Source of the DNA: QVMP01 sp047974325
Lineage (GTDB): Bacteria; Bacteroidota; Bacteroidia; Bacteroidales; Dysgonomonadaceae
DNA length: 37,232 nt
Assembly (NCBI GenBank): GCA_047974325.1
Contig: JBKECE010000183.1
Coordinates: 1 to 37,232, forward strand
Reading direction: 5' to 3'
Made by a program: the position numbers and the translations under genes. The notes beneath the pieces were generated by a model that was given only the letters and a program-made list of their open reading frames with translations, was not told the origin of the DNA and made no database searches. Below are positions 1 through 9,034 of this stretch, piece after piece; the stretch's first letter is position 1, and each line of letters begins with the position of its first letter.

Positions 1-296
1 ATGACTACAAGCATCATCACGGATATAGGATCGAGCATGATGCCAAGTGAAATTTTCAGATTCTCGGTAAAGTGCAACCAATCGTAGTTGAACACGATCA
101 ACGTCTGATAAGCATCATCGATTTTGGGAATCTGAAAGAAATATTGATATGCCGCAATGTATGAAACAACTGTCATCACACCGAGCGATAAAGTCCCTAA
201 CACTCCGCATACAACAGGTTTCATTTTTCCACCCAATAGTCCCAGAAAAAGGAACATGAATGCCGGCAGTACAAGTAATATTAACGTATAAGACAT
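1..296 (-). CDS. nuoL: NADH-quinone oxidoreductase subunit L, N-terminal part (cut by window edge)
   Basis: Proton-pumping membrane subunit of complex I. Reading the minus strand from an ATG at 296 gives an uninterrupted frame to the window edge. It starts MSYTLILLVLPAFMFLFLGL, a hydrophobic first helix, and reaches LGIMLDPISVMMLVV, the conserved NuoL segment before the pump core. Only about 98 of the roughly 600+ expected residues are present. It starts 28 bases after the nuoK stop, in the usual nuoK-L order. Identity rests on the motif and the operon position and is strong despite the truncation. Confidence 0.9.
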   Translation of the reverse strand, partial: MSYTLILLVLPAFMFLFLGLLGGKMKPVVCGVLGTLSLGVMTVVSYIAAYQYFFQIPKIDDAYQTLIVFNYDWLHFTENLKISLGIMLDPISVMMLVV

Positions 297-324
297 ATTT
301 TATATCGTTTATTTATTTTCTCTT

Positions 325-672
325 CTATGAGTTTTTCAGGTCTGTGATATTTTCGTCAATATACACGCTCTTCACATTACGATATATGTTAATGATAATG
401 GCAATAGCAACGGCGGTTTCGGCAGCCGCCACACCTATGGCAAACATCGTAAAGAAAAATCCCTCCATTTGGTTCGGATACAAATAGCGGTTGAATATCA
501 CAAAATTAAGGTCGGCAGCGTTCAGCATCAATTCAATACCGATCAGCACCATCAACATATTTTTACGTGAAAGGAATCCGTAAACTCCTGCAAAAAACAT
601 AATTGTACTCACCGCCAAATATGCTTCGATAGGCACAGTTCCTGACAAAAAATTGGTTATTGCATCAAACAT
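325..672 (-). CDS. nuoK: NADH-quinone oxidoreductase subunit K
   Basis: Small three-helix membrane subunit of complex I, involved in proton translocation. The 115-residue product carries the family core: VYGFLSRKNMLMVLIGIELMLNAADLNF, with the conserved Glu in the second helix, then a third helix with FAIGVAAAETAVAIAI containing the second conserved Glu. It is about 15 residues longer than the usual ~100, because of an extended N-terminus and a hydrophilic tail. It sits 25 bases downstream of nuoJ in the nuo operon. Confidence 0.96.
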   Translation of the reverse strand: MFDAITNFLSGTVPIEAYLAVSTIMFFAGVYGFLSRKNMLMVLIGIELMLNAADLNFVIFNRYLYPNQMEGFFFTMFAIGVAAAETAVAIAIIINIYRNVKSVYIDENITDLKNS

Positions 673-697
673 TTCTTCTTCTTTTTTTAAATCCTAC

Positions 698-1201
698 TTA
701 CCGTTTACGGGCAATCATTATGCCTCCGATTATACAAGCCAGCAACAACAAGCTAATAGCTTCGAAAGGCAGCATATACTGATACTTGTCCGTACCCATC
801 AGTGCCAATCCTATTTTATTCATATCAATGTATTCAAAGTCTACATACTGATACACTTTATTCACATTATAGAATATAATATGCCCGCAAATACCCAATC
901 CTACCAACGACAACAATCCGGCAACAATCATCCGTCCGGGTTTTTCAAACTTTACGTTTGCTCCGGGATGATTGGTCAGCAGTATGGAGAAAATGAACAA
1001 GACCATTATACCTCCTGCGTAAACAGCAACTTGCACCGCTGCCAGAAAGTGATAGTCGAGAAGCAAATAAATGCCTCCCGTCGACAAAAGAACAAACAGC
1101 AAATAAGTAGCTGATCTGATAATCTTTTGAGATGTTACAGCCAATATCGAAAACACGGAGATAATTGCTGCCAAAATGTAAAATATAATATGTTCTATCA
1201 T
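698..1201 (-). CDS. nuoJ: NADH-quinone oxidoreductase subunit J
   Basis: Membrane subunit of complex I with about five predicted helices in 167 residues. The conserved NuoJ stretch YLLLDYHFLAAVQVAVYAGGIMVLFIF, which contains the pi-bulge helix, is clear around residues 46-72. It starts at an ATG (1201), 30 bases after nuoI, and lies between nuoI and nuoK as in other Bacteroidota nuo operons. Nothing unusual was seen. Confidence 0.96.
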   Translation of the reverse strand: MIEHIIFYILAAIISVFSILAVTSQKIIRSATYLLFVLLSTGGIYLLLDYHFLAAVQVAVYAGGIMVLFIFSILLTNHPGANVKFEKPGRMIVAGLLSLVGLGICGHIIFYNVNKVYQYVDFEYIDMNKIGLALMGTDKYQYMLPFEAISLLLLACIIGGIMIARKR

Positions 1202-1231
1202 AATCGGTGATTATACCTTATTCGTTCTATA

Positions 1232-1819
1232 TTATTCTTTTATTTCTGAGTTTACATCACTTGCAGGTTGAGAAGCCACTTCTGCTTTGGGTTCTGCAAC
1301 CGTCGGTTTTTCAGCAACCTTTTCAGGTGCAGGAGCAACAGGTGCTGCTTTTTTCTTTTCGCGCAATTTAGATCCGTCCCGATTCAGTCTCAAACGAAGT
1401 TTCTTGTGAGAAAAAACAGCTTGTTCAAAATCGTTGGAGAACACAATAGCATCCGACGGACAAGTGATGACACATAAATTACAAAATGTGCACATCCCCA
1501 GATCGTAATGATATTCGTCAAGAATTCTCTTCTTTTTGCCGTCTTCTGTTTCCACACTTTTGGAAACAACTTTGATTGTTCCGTTAGGGCAGTTCATCTG
1601 GCAGATAGAACACGCTGTGCAGGCATGTTCGTTGTTCTCGTCATGAGGCATGGTAAGTATTCCCTTGAAACGATCTGAAACAACCAAAGTTGCTCTGTTC
1701 TCAGGATACTGCTGCGTGATCTTTTTCGTAAAAAGCTCTTTCCATGTGACGGACAACCCCTTGAGCAAAGAGGCTATGCCCTTGAATAAGCCTGAAAAAT
1801 ATTGTGATACTGAACTCAT
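1232..1819 (-). CDS. nuoI: NADH-quinone oxidoreductase subunit I (two [4Fe-4S] clusters)
   Basis: Peripheral-arm ferredoxin-like subunit that carries electrons through clusters N6a and N6b. Two complete CxxCxxCxxxCP motifs are visible: C67, C70, C73, C77 and C110, C113, C116, C120. The 195-residue protein ends with a low-complexity Ala/Pro/Lys/Glu tail from about residue 155 that lies outside the conserved fold. It is separated by 68 bases from nuoH and 30 from nuoJ. In complexes without NuoEFG this subunit lies on the route from the unidentified electron donor to NuoB. Confidence 0.96.
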   Translation of the reverse strand: MSSVSQYFSGLFKGIASLLKGLSVTWKELFTKKITQQYPENRATLVVSDRFKGILTMPHDENNEHACTACSICQMNCPNGTIKVVSKSVETEDGKKKRILDEYHYDLGMCTFCNLCVITCPSDAIVFSNDFEQAVFSHKKLRLRLNRDGSKLREKKKAAPVAPAPEKVAEKPTVAEPKAEVASQPASDVNSEIKE

Positions 1820-1887
1820 CTTTTCTTGTTCTGTTTTTTTATATAGATTTCATAGCAACTGTAGCTATCATCAACACACTACTATTT

Positions 1888-2970
1888 TTAAAACGTTAAT
1901 CCGTAAATAACTATAATTGTCATTATCACCAAATTCACCAGATTGATAGGAAGCATATACTTCCATTCCAGATTCAACAATTGGTCGATACGCAAACGAG
2001 GAAAAGTCCACCTCACCCACAAGCTAACAAAAATAAGTAAGCCTGTTTTTCCGAAAAACCAGATATAGGACGGAATAATGTTCATCACAGCATTAAATCC
2101 ATCACAGTTTTCAAACTGGATCGGTTGCCATCCACCAAGAAACATGGTTGTTGCAATGGCAGCAATGATAAACATATTCAAGTATTCGGCCAGATAAAAG
2201 AATCCGAACTGCAATCCTGAATATTCAGTATGGTAACCGGCTGTCAATTCCGATTCAGCCTCAGGCAAGTCAAACGGTCCACGGTTTGTTTCGGCATGAC
2301 CCGATGTGAGATATAATATGAAAGCTATGATTGCCGGAACATGACCTTTTATAAGATTCCATTGCGAAAAATATTCCTGTTGGTTCACAATCTCCGACAA
2401 CTGCATCGTGCCTGTAAGCACAACCACCGTCATCAAAGCCATAGCTGCGGACAACTCATAACTGATAAACTGAGCACCGCTTCGCATTGCCCCAATCATC
2501 GAATATTTGTTGTTACTAGCCCATCCGGCCAGCAATACACCGATAATGCTCAATGACGACACAGCAATCAGGTAGAATACACCATTGTTGAAATCGACTA
2601 CATGCAAACCACGTCCAAAAGGAATGGCTCCGAATGTAAGCATAGACGACACAATCATGAAGAAAGGCGCAAGATAGAACAGAAATTTATCAACATTGTC
2701 GATGTGGATAATTTCTTTCAGCAATATCTTGATCATATCGGCAATACTCTGCACGATACCATACTTACCTACACGGTTAGGACCTAAACGACATTGGAAG
2801 AATGCTGTGATCTTACGTTCCGCATAAATCAGGATAAGTGCTATTACGGCATAAGCCGACAGTAAAACAATACCGATCAGCACATACTCTATGAGCAAAG
2901 CCGCCCATTCAGGCATATTTGCCATGAGTATTTCGTCTAACCAAGTTGTAAATCTTGAGAGCTCAAACAT
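1888..2970 (-). CDS. nuoH: NADH-quinone oxidoreductase subunit H
   Basis: Membrane subunit that forms much of the quinone chamber. The 360-residue product has eight or so hydrophobic segments and the family signatures AERKITAFFQCRLGPNRVG near residue 50 and GPFDLPEAESELTAGYHTEYSG near residue 232, with the acidic loop contacting the quinone site. The start is an ATG at 2970, 37 bases after nuoCD. Length and motifs are typical of the family. Confidence 0.97.
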   Translation of the reverse strand: MFELSRFTTWLDEILMANMPEWAALLIEYVLIGIVLLSAYAVIALILIYAERKITAFFQCRLGPNRVGKYGIVQSIADMIKILLKEIIHIDNVDKFLFYLAPFFMIVSSMLTFGAIPFGRGLHVVDFNNGVFYLIAVSSLSIIGVLLAGWASNNKYSMIGAMRSGAQFISYELSAAMALMTVVVLTGTMQLSEIVNQQEYFSQWNLIKGHVPAIIAFILYLTSGHAETNRGPFDLPEAESELTAGYHTEYSGLQFGFFYLAEYLNMFIIAAIATTMFLGGWQPIQFENCDGFNAVMNIIPSYIWFFGKTGLLIFVSLWVRWTFPRLRIDQLLNLEWKYMLPINLVNLVIMTIIVIYGLTF

Positions 2971-3007
2971 ATCTCTACTATTGTGATAAAATAATTAATC
3001 AAAAAAA

Positions 3008-4636
3008 CTAACGGTCAATATCCGGAATAACATAATCCATAGATCCTCCGATGGCTATAAGGTCGGAAATCTTTTCTCCGGCACAGATCAGCGGCATAGC
3101 CGAAACCAATGCCATGGACGGAGAACGGAATTTCAGGCGGTAAGGAGTTTTGTCCCCTTTACTTTCAATGAATACGCCAAATTCGCCCCGTGCCGTTTCG
3201 AGACGTTGAAAATATTGTCCTTCAGGAAGTTTGATAATGGCTTTTGTTTTCGCCAGAAAATCTCCTTCCGGTATATTGTCTATCAGTTGTTCTATGATTT
3301 TCAATGATTCTTCTATTTCATCCAGACGAATCATATAACGGGCATAAGCATCGCACTCAGTGCGGACAATCTCTTTGAATTCCACTTTGTCGTAAAGACA
3401 ATATGGAGCATGTTTACGCAAGTCGCACGACCAGTTGGATGCACGTCCCACAGGTCCGGTCACTGCATAAGACACGGCTTCTTCTTTAGTCATCATACCC
3501 AAACCTTTCATACGTCCCAATGCAATGACATTGCCCGAGAAAAGGCGGTGATATTCTTTCAATGCTTTTCTCATCACAGGGATGAAAGCATGCACGTCTT
3601 TCTGAAATTCAGGATAAATGTCATACATCACACCGCCTACCACATTGTAGTTGATGATAAGGCGTCCTCCTGAAGTTTTTTCAAATATGTCAAGAATGTC
3701 TTCGCGTTCGCGGAATCCATATATGAATGCAGTCGTAGAGCCCATGTCATTACACATACAAGCCCAAGCCACAAGGTGCGAGTCGATACGGTTCAGCTCG
3801 TCCATGATCATACGAATATAAAGAGCCCGTTCGGGCACTTCGATCTCACCTGCTTTTTCCACACACATACACAAGGCATGGCGGTTCATATTGGCAGACA
3901 GGTAATCGAGACGGTCTGTGAAGTGAAGTATTTGAGGATACATGAGATTTTCGCTCAGTTTTTCTATTCCTCTGTGGATGTATCCGCTGTGCACATCTAT
4001 TTTTTTCACAATTTCTCCTTCGAGCGATGTGCGAAAATGCATCACACCGTGTGTGGAAGGGTGCTGCGGACCTATATTGATGATGTAATCTTCTTCTTCA
4101 AAAACGTTCACGGTCTTTTCTTGCAGACCTTGAGGTGTTTCAATGATGCAAGGTGCAATGTCCACTATTTCTTTGCTTTCCAGCGTTACCGGATTCAGCA
4201 CGGGATCTGCATCATAATCTTTTCTCAATGGAAAACCTTTCCAATCGCTATTCAGGAAAAAGCGGCGCATATCCGGATTATTGATAAAACGAATACCCAG
4301 CAATGCGTATATTTCACGTTCATTCAGATGTGCTGTTTCCCACAAATCGGTCACCGAATAAAGCAATGGATTCACTCTGTCTGCAGTTGCTGTTTTGAGA
4401 ACAATTTCCTGCGATAAGTCATGCGATGAAGAAAGCAGATACACCACACCAAGCGATTCGCCCCAGTCTTCACCAACCATCATGGCCAGATAGTCGAACG
4501 GCAGTTCGGCATGGTAGCGCAAAGTTTTGGCAAGATGATGTAGTTTGTCGGAGTCAACCGTAACGCGCAACTGTGTATGATCTTCAATGATAGCTTCAGG
4601 TACGGTTTTTAAGATTAATTCTTTTATATTTTCCAT
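3008..4636 (-). CDS. nuoCD: Fused NADH-quinone oxidoreductase subunit C/D
   Basis: A single 542-residue protein carrying NuoC (about residues 20-140, including HLNEREIYALLGIRF and GFPLRKDYD) followed by NuoD (about 160-542, beginning INIGPQHPSTHGVMHF, with quinone-site His residues). The fusion is known in several phyla, Bacteroidota among them. The frame also has a TTG two codons upstream. I chose the ATG at 4636, which gives MENIKELILK. It lies 31 bases after nuoB. Its C-terminus, GSMDYVIPDIDR, is the standard NuoD ending. Confidence 0.96.
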   Translation of the reverse strand: MENIKELILKTVPEAIIEDHTQLRVTVDSDKLHHLAKTLRYHAELPFDYLAMMVGEDWGESLGVVYLLSSSHDLSQEIVLKTATADRVNPLLYSVTDLWETAHLNEREIYALLGIRFINNPDMRRFFLNSDWKGFPLRKDYDADPVLNPVTLESKEIVDIAPCIIETPQGLQEKTVNVFEEEDYIINIGPQHPSTHGVMHFRTSLEGEIVKKIDVHSGYIHRGIEKLSENLMYPQILHFTDRLDYLSANMNRHALCMCVEKAGEIEVPERALYIRMIMDELNRIDSHLVAWACMCNDMGSTTAFIYGFREREDILDIFEKTSGGRLIINYNVVGGVMYDIYPEFQKDVHAFIPVMRKALKEYHRLFSGNVIALGRMKGLGMMTKEEAVSYAVTGPVGRASNWSCDLRKHAPYCLYDKVEFKEIVRTECDAYARYMIRLDEIEESLKIIEQLIDNIPEGDFLAKTKAIIKLPEGQYFQRLETARGEFGVFIESKGDKTPYRLKFRSPSMALVSAMPLICAGEKISDLIAIGGSMDYVIPDIDR

Positions 4637-4667
4637 TGACAATTTTGATATGTATAAAAGGCAATCC

Positions 4668-5231
4668 TTATTTTTTCACTTTAAAAAGAAAGCGTTCCAA
4701 TTTCACTTTACGTTGCAATTGCATCAATCCATAAAATAAAGATTCGGGACGAGGTGGACAACCGGGAATAAAAACATCGACAGGCATAAATTCGTCAATA
4801 CCTTTCACCACATGATAGGAATCGACAAACGGACCTCCGGAGATAGCACAACTTCCCATTGCAACCACATATTTGGGCTCTGCCATCTGGTCATAGACAC
4901 GCTTCAACAATGGAGCCATCTTGTGCACAATCGTGCCTGCAACAATGATAACATCGGCTTGGCGCGGACTGTTTCTTGTCACTTCCATCCCGAAACGGGC
5001 AAGGTCATGTCTGGCTGCCGCTGCCGACATAAATTCAATTCCGCAACAACTGGTTGCAAAGGCCAAAGGCCAGAGAGAATTAGAACGCCCCCAATTGATC
5101 AGGTCGTCGAGCTTGCCAACCACAACAGGAACTCCGTTTGCACGAAGTTCTTGCAGATATTCTTCCAACGATTCATTATCTTTAAAATCCTCGTTAGGTA
5201 TACCTTTTATATAGACATTTTTTATTTCCAT
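4668..5231 (-). CDS. nuoB: NADH-quinone oxidoreductase subunit B (N2 cluster)
   Basis: Carries the terminal iron-sulfur cluster N2 that reduces quinone. All four ligands are present: C62 and C63 in ATSCCGIEF, C128 in MGSCAISGGPF, and C158 in PGCPPRPE. The 187-residue length is normal. Its ATG at 5231 lies inside the end of nuoA (10-base overlap), so translation of the two is probably coupled. Second gene of the operon. Confidence 0.97.
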   Translation of the reverse strand: MEIKNVYIKGIPNEDFKDNESLEEYLQELRANGVPVVVGKLDDLINWGRSNSLWPLAFATSCCGIEFMSAAAARHDLARFGMEVTRNSPRQADVIIVAGTIVHKMAPLLKRVYDQMAEPKYVVAMGSCAISGGPFVDSYHVVKGIDEFMPVDVFIPGCPPRPESLFYGLMQLQRKVKLERFLFKVKK

Positions 5232-5569
5232 TCCAAAGCTCCTTTCTTCCAGGCATAGGCCAAACCCAAGCCCAATATTAACAAGAAAAACAAGATGCTA
5301 ATCAGTCCCTGAGGTCCCAGATCCCTAACCACCGTAGCCCATGGAAACAGGAATACAGCTTCGACATCGAACATCAGGTATAATATTGCATACAAATAAT
5401 AACCCACCCTGAATTGCATCCACGCGGTTCCATGAGTGGGAATACCACACTCATAAGCTTCACCTTTCTGTGCATTGAATGATCTGGGAGAGAGTAATAT
5501 AGCGATGCTTAATCCGGCAACAACAAGTGTGAGACCGGTGATTAAAACTACTAAAAAAAGTGAATCCAT
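5222..5569 (-). CDS. nuoA: NADH-quinone oxidoreductase subunit A
   Basis: Small membrane subunit with three helices in 115 residues. The signature YECGIPTHGTAWMQFRVGYYLYAILYLMFDVEAVFLFPWA is present, with the conserved loop Cys and the helix Asp and Glu. It is the first gene of the nuo operon. Nothing resembling nuoE, nuoF or nuoG lies upstream: the next gene is an unrelated secreted nuclease. Its 3' end overlaps nuoB by 10 bases. Confidence 0.97.
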   Translation of the reverse strand: MDSLFLVVLITGLTLVVAGLSIAILLSPRSFNAQKGEAYECGIPTHGTAWMQFRVGYYLYAILYLMFDVEAVFLFPWATVVRDLGPQGLISILFFLLILGLGLAYAWKKGALEWK

Positions 5570-5677
5570 TTCTATATCTTAAGAATTACTCAACTGCTTT
5601 ATGTGTTCTCAGGTTCTAAAATTGACCCTTATATTGATAGTTCAGGATTGCAAAAAGTCGAATTCCGAATAATGCTG

Positions 5678-5708
5678 CAAAAATAAACTATTATTTTTTA
5701 CGGACAAA
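5678..5708 (-). promoter_or_regulatory. Bacteroidota-type promoter of the nuo operon
   Basis: On the minus strand, TTTG (5708-5705) is followed after 19 bases by TATTTTTG (5685-5678). This matches the Bacteroidota TTTG / TAnnTTTG consensus at ideal spacing. The expected start of transcription is near 5671, leaving a leader of about 100 nt before nuoA. The rest of the 5570-5851 gap holds AT-rich sequence and the nuclease gene terminator. Confidence 0.7.
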
Positions 5709-5813
5709 GAAAACCATAACAAAAGTATCTGAATATCGAGGTTTAACATATTGAGCATTTGACGACAAGTATAACTGTTACACAAAGGCTCACCATTCCC
5801 CGAGAAAAGAAAA

Positions 5814-5838
5814 AGAGTTGCCCGATTTGGGCAACTCT
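5814..5838 (-). terminator. Rho-independent terminator of the endonuclease gene
   Basis: Perfect 10-bp stem AGAGTTGCCC / GGGCAACTCT with a 5-base loop, followed on the minus strand by TTTTCTTTT. It lies just after the stop of the minus-strand nuclease gene and separates it from the nuo promoter. Confidence 0.85.
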
Positions 5839-5851
5839 CTGTCGATGATTT

Positions 5852-7678
5852 TCAATTCAATATTTTATATGCTTTAGCTCCTACTCGCACAATATGAACG
5901 CCTCTTCCATACAAGTCGATGATATCTTCATTGCCTGTTGTCTTACCACTATAAACAAGCCTTCCGGTGAGATTATAAATCGCAATAGGCAGACCAGACA
6001 TGGTAGCCGGTATGTAGAGTTTTCCATCCTTAACATACAAGTTCAGATCATTATCAACCAAATTTTCAAATATATCCACATTTTGTTTCCGCGTAATGAT
6101 TAGATTATTCACTCCCACATTCTGAGCAACTTTTACATATTCAATCTTAATGGCACGGGTGGTCTGCGTCAGATAGATCTCCGGTGTATTATAATAATTG
6201 CCAGACGAGTTCAATGTTCCGGTTCCGTTATCAAAGTCAGCGATAGGAAGTCCCCACGAAGCACCATCTACGCTTTCATACACATATAAGTGATTTTGGT
6301 TTACCCCCCATGCATTATTCGGTTTTATGGCGAATTGCATTAGATCAGGCTCTTCATCAAATTTCACTACCAGATTCTCATTGCTTTTCTTAAAAGCCAA
6401 ATCTCCATTCGTATACGGATCGGAAGACACCTTCACGGTGAAGCCAATCGGCAGATCAGTTTGTTTCCATGGTCCTTTATAGAAAATCATAACATCCATA
6501 TCTTCCGATGGTTCTATCGGAGCCACAGCTTCGCCTTTCTTATATTCTCCTGTCAGTGGAATGTCAACGGTTCCTATTTCATCGCTCGTCAGGCGTAGTG
6601 TTGCAGAATAACTGCCTTCCGTTCCTGCCAAGAACTGCACCGGCAAACGATAACCATTTATTGCATCAGCAGCACTGATAACAGATTGTTGAACCGAGAA
6701 ATTAGATGTTTGCCCCGAAACACTTACACTAATAGGATTAGTCAGTAAAACACCACGCACCAACACTTCTTTGACTGACGGATTGATATTTTGTGTTTTT
6801 GTTCCGAAATTCAGATTGGTCGCCAATGTCGGAGTGAGTAATGCGGGAACAGTTGCCTTGTTCGGAACAATGAAACTGTTGTTCATATCATTGCCCCAAA
6901 TATATTCGACCAAATCGGGATAATCGATAAATGGATTACGGTTGAACTGCATGCCAAAGACAGCATTGTTACGATCTATTTCCTTCTGGCTCACAGGATC
7001 GTCCCGGTGCCACTGCAACAGCATATTTAAAGCCCAATCTTTGAGAACAGGGTATGTGTTGTTGTTCAGCATTTTGAGTCCATCACCATTCCATCTGTTA
7101 GCATAGTCTTCATAGCAAGTTACCATGTAGAAATAGGTACGTGCAAAATCGCCTTTATACTCGTCGGCAGGCTCAAACGCCGTACCTGTATAGTCACTGC
7201 CATAAGTATTTTGTCCCAATTTGACTACACCGTTGTCATAAGTGGTGATTCCCACTTCGCCCAACGGCCAATTCGATTTTTTGCCGTTCGTATAAGAATC
7301 TGACGGATACAGGTTCAATATATCGTTGTTGCCGTCTCCATATTGGTCGGTAGTCAGATCTTGCCACCAGCTACGCGGCAAACAATGTTCACGTGCCATG
7401 CTGCTGCTGTTATATGTCACCCGATGCTCATTGGAATACATATCCCAATAATATCCGCCCGGATTCCAGTCGGTTTGTTTAAAGTAGACATCGCCCCAAA
7501 ACTGAGCTGTATATGTATCGTATCCCATAGACACATGATCTCTTATTATCTGGTGCAATGCTGTCTTCAATTCTTCTTTTTTCTTACTGTCTATTTTGTC
7601 GTAGTATCCTGCCGGAGCTTGTGCCAATGCTTGTAAAGCGAAAATGCAAAGAAAAACAAGGAGTAGATTCTTTCTCAT
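5852..7678 (-). CDS. Secreted endonuclease I-family nuclease with T9SS sorting tail
   Basis: Predicted extracellular non-specific nuclease of the endonuclease I (EndA/NucM-like) family. It has a signal peptide (residues 1-20, ending LQALAQ). The catalytic region at about 90-145 contains AREHCLPRSWW with the likely general-base H98, NDILNLYPSD and KSNWPLGEV. An Ig-like domain follows at about 270-390 (LTPTLATNLNFGTKTQNI). A T9SS type A-like C-terminal domain covers the last ~70 residues (LYIPATMSGLPIAIYNLTGRLVYSGK...GVHIVRVGAKAYKILN). The frame opens 16 codons earlier, but the ATG at 7678 places the signal peptide first and lies 24 bases below the inferred transcription start. The 608-residue protein is monocistronic. 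A role in DNA/RNA scavenging is inference. Confidence 0.88.
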   Translation of the reverse strand: MRKNLLLVFLCIFALQALAQAPAGYYDKIDSKKKEELKTALHQIIRDHVSMGYDTYTAQFWGDVYFKQTDWNPGGYYWDMYSNEHRVTYNSSSMAREHCLPRSWWQDLTTDQYGDGNNDILNLYPSDSYTNGKKSNWPLGEVGITTYDNGVVKLGQNTYGSDYTGTAFEPADEYKGDFARTYFYMVTCYEDYANRWNGDGLKMLNNNTYPVLKDWALNMLLQWHRDDPVSQKEIDRNNAVFGMQFNRNPFIDYPDLVEYIWGNDMNNSFIVPNKATVPALLTPTLATNLNFGTKTQNINPSVKEVLVRGVLLTNPISVSVSGQTSNFSVQQSVISAADAINGYRLPVQFLAGTEGSYSATLRLTSDEIGTVDIPLTGEYKKGEAVAPIEPSEDMDVMIFYKGPWKQTDLPIGFTVKVSSDPYTNGDLAFKKSNENLVVKFDEEPDLMQFAIKPNNAWGVNQNHLYVYESVDGASWGLPIADFDNGTGTLNSSGNYYNTPEIYLTQTTRAIKIEYVKVAQNVGVNNLIITRKQNVDIFENLVDNDLNLYVKDGKLYIPATMSGLPIAIYNLTGRLVYSGKTTGNEDIIDLYGRGVHIVRVGAKAYKILN

Positions 7679-7708
7679 ATAAATCGGTTTTTGATGGTTG
7701 TATCTATT

Positions 7709-7716
7709 CAAAGATA
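7709..7716 (-). promoter_or_regulatory. TAnnTTTG element upstream of the endonuclease gene
   Basis: Minus strand reads TATCTTTG at 7716-7709, a perfect -7 element. Transcription would start near 7702, 24 bases before the ATG at 7678. No clear TTTG was found at -33. Confidence 0.5.
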
Positions 7717-7884
7717 CGAAAAACATATCCTATTTTGATTCTTTCTGTAAAGATTTAACCGAATCTAAGCCCAAAATGTGAATATTATTAAGAATTGAAA
7801 ACAGTTTTTGTTCTTCCATTTTTCCAAATTCGGAGAATTTATAGGTCAACACAAAAAAATCGTATGCTATCTCCGAAATTATTC

Positions 7885-7892
7885 TACTTTTG
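7885..7892 (+). promoter_or_regulatory. TAnnTTTG element upstream of the GT9 gene
   Basis: TACTTTTG on the plus strand. The predicted transcription start near 7899 falls after the upstream in-frame starts at 7795 and 7864. This supports the ATG at 7915 as the real start of the glycosyltransferase. No matching -33 TTTG was seen. Confidence 0.5.
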
Positions 7893-7914
7893 CAATCATA
7901 TTTATAATCAAAAT

Positions 7915-8979
7915 ATGGACTTTAAAGGACAGATAAACAACATAAGGAGAACTATCATGCGTGCGCTGACCAGAAATATCGGTAGTGCCAGCGCCAATCC
8001 GGACATTGCTCCCGGCATGGAAGTTAAAATAGAACGTGTGCTCATCAGCAGACCTAACAGCCGTCTGGGCAACCAAATACTGATAACACCTCTGGTGCAG
8101 GAAGTGGTGGATGCTTTTCCCGACTGCAAGGTAGACTTATTTGTGAGAGGCCGTTTGGCTCCCATACTGTTTGAAAATTATGCAAATGTAGATCGCATCA
8201 TCAGGCTGCCGGGCAAACCGTTCAAAGAATTGATAGTATACTTGAAAGTTTGGATATCGCTCCGAAAATACCGTTACGATCTGGTCATCAATGTAGACAA
8301 GAGCTCATCTTCGGGACGGCTTTCCACACAGTTTGCAAAAGGCAGGTTCAAGTTTTTCTGTGACGCAGACGAAGATGCACCTGAAAGCAAGCTCAGAGAT
8401 GACTACAAGCACATTGCCAAATTTCCGGTCTACAATCTCAGAGTATATCTGTCCAAACTTGGATTCAAAGAGAGTGACAAACCTGTTCCACTGCTCGATA
8501 TCAAACTGAGTGCATCTGAAATTGCGAATGGCAAAGAAGTATTGGACAAGATGGTGGATAGCCGAAAAAAAACGATTTGCATCTATACTTTCGCCACCGG
8601 CAGCAAATGTTACACCCCATCGTGGTGGAAGCCCGTATACGAACGGCTCAAAACAGAATATGCCGAGAGATACAACATTTTGGAAGTGTTGCCTGCCGAA
8701 AATGTCTCCCAGATAGATTTTGATGCAATATCTTACTATAGCCGCGACATTCGCGAAATAGGGTCCGTCATAGCCAATGCAAAGGTTTTCATCAGAGCCG
8801 ACAGCGGCATCATGCATCTGGCGAGTGCTGCAAAAACACCAACTGTCGGTCTGTTTTCAGGCGCAAACATAGCCCAATACCGTCCATACGGAAATCACAG
8901 CCTACCGATAGATACCAACACAACTGACGTGAACGGACTGATCGAAGCAATTGATACCATTCTGGCAGCGGCAAATTAA
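7915..8979 (+). CDS. Glycosyltransferase family 9 (heptosyltransferase-like)
   Basis: A 354-residue cytoplasmic, peripheral membrane-type enzyme of the ADP-heptose:LPS heptosyltransferase fold, expected to add a sugar to lipopolysaccharide core or another surface glycan. The N-terminal domain starts VERVLISRPNSRLGNQILITPLVQEV, with the GT9 'lGD'-type loop replaced by RLGNQ, then LVINVDKSSSSGRL. The C-terminal nucleotide-sugar domain has ICIYTFATGSK and the characteristic FIRADSGIMHLASAAKTPTVGLFSG. The open frame extends 40 codons upstream, but the -7 box at 7885-7892 favours 7915. It stands alone, facing a convergent gene, so the acceptor sugar cannot be read from context. Confidence 0.85.
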   Translation: MDFKGQINNIRRTIMRALTRNIGSASANPDIAPGMEVKIERVLISRPNSRLGNQILITPLVQEVVDAFPDCKVDLFVRGRLAPILFENYANVDRIIRLPGKPFKELIVYLKVWISLRKYRYDLVINVDKSSSSGRLSTQFAKGRFKFFCDADEDAPESKLRDDYKHIAKFPVYNLRVYLSKLGFKESDKPVPLLDIKLSASEIANGKEVLDKMVDSRKKTICIYTFATGSKCYTPSWWKPVYERLKTEYAERYNILEVLPAENVSQIDFDAISYYSRDIREIGSVIANAKVFIRADSGIMHLASAAKTPTVGLFSGANIAQYRPYGNHSLPIDTNTTDVNGLIEAIDTILAAAN

Positions 8980-8980
8980 A

Positions 8981-9003
8981 ACAAACAACAAAAACTTGTT
9001 TGT
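8981..9003. terminator. Possible weak bidirectional terminator
   Basis: Inverted repeat ACAAACAA / TTGTTTGT (8 bp, 7-base loop) between two convergent genes. It is AT-rich, with no T-run of note, so the call is tentative. Confidence 0.35.
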
Positions 9004-9034
9004 CCATACCTCAAATGACATACCAATATATGTT

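Noticed and set aside
653..1114. 153-codon plus-strand frame in the nuo region
   Set aside because: Shadow of nuoJ; polar, low-complexity translation without any recognised motif.
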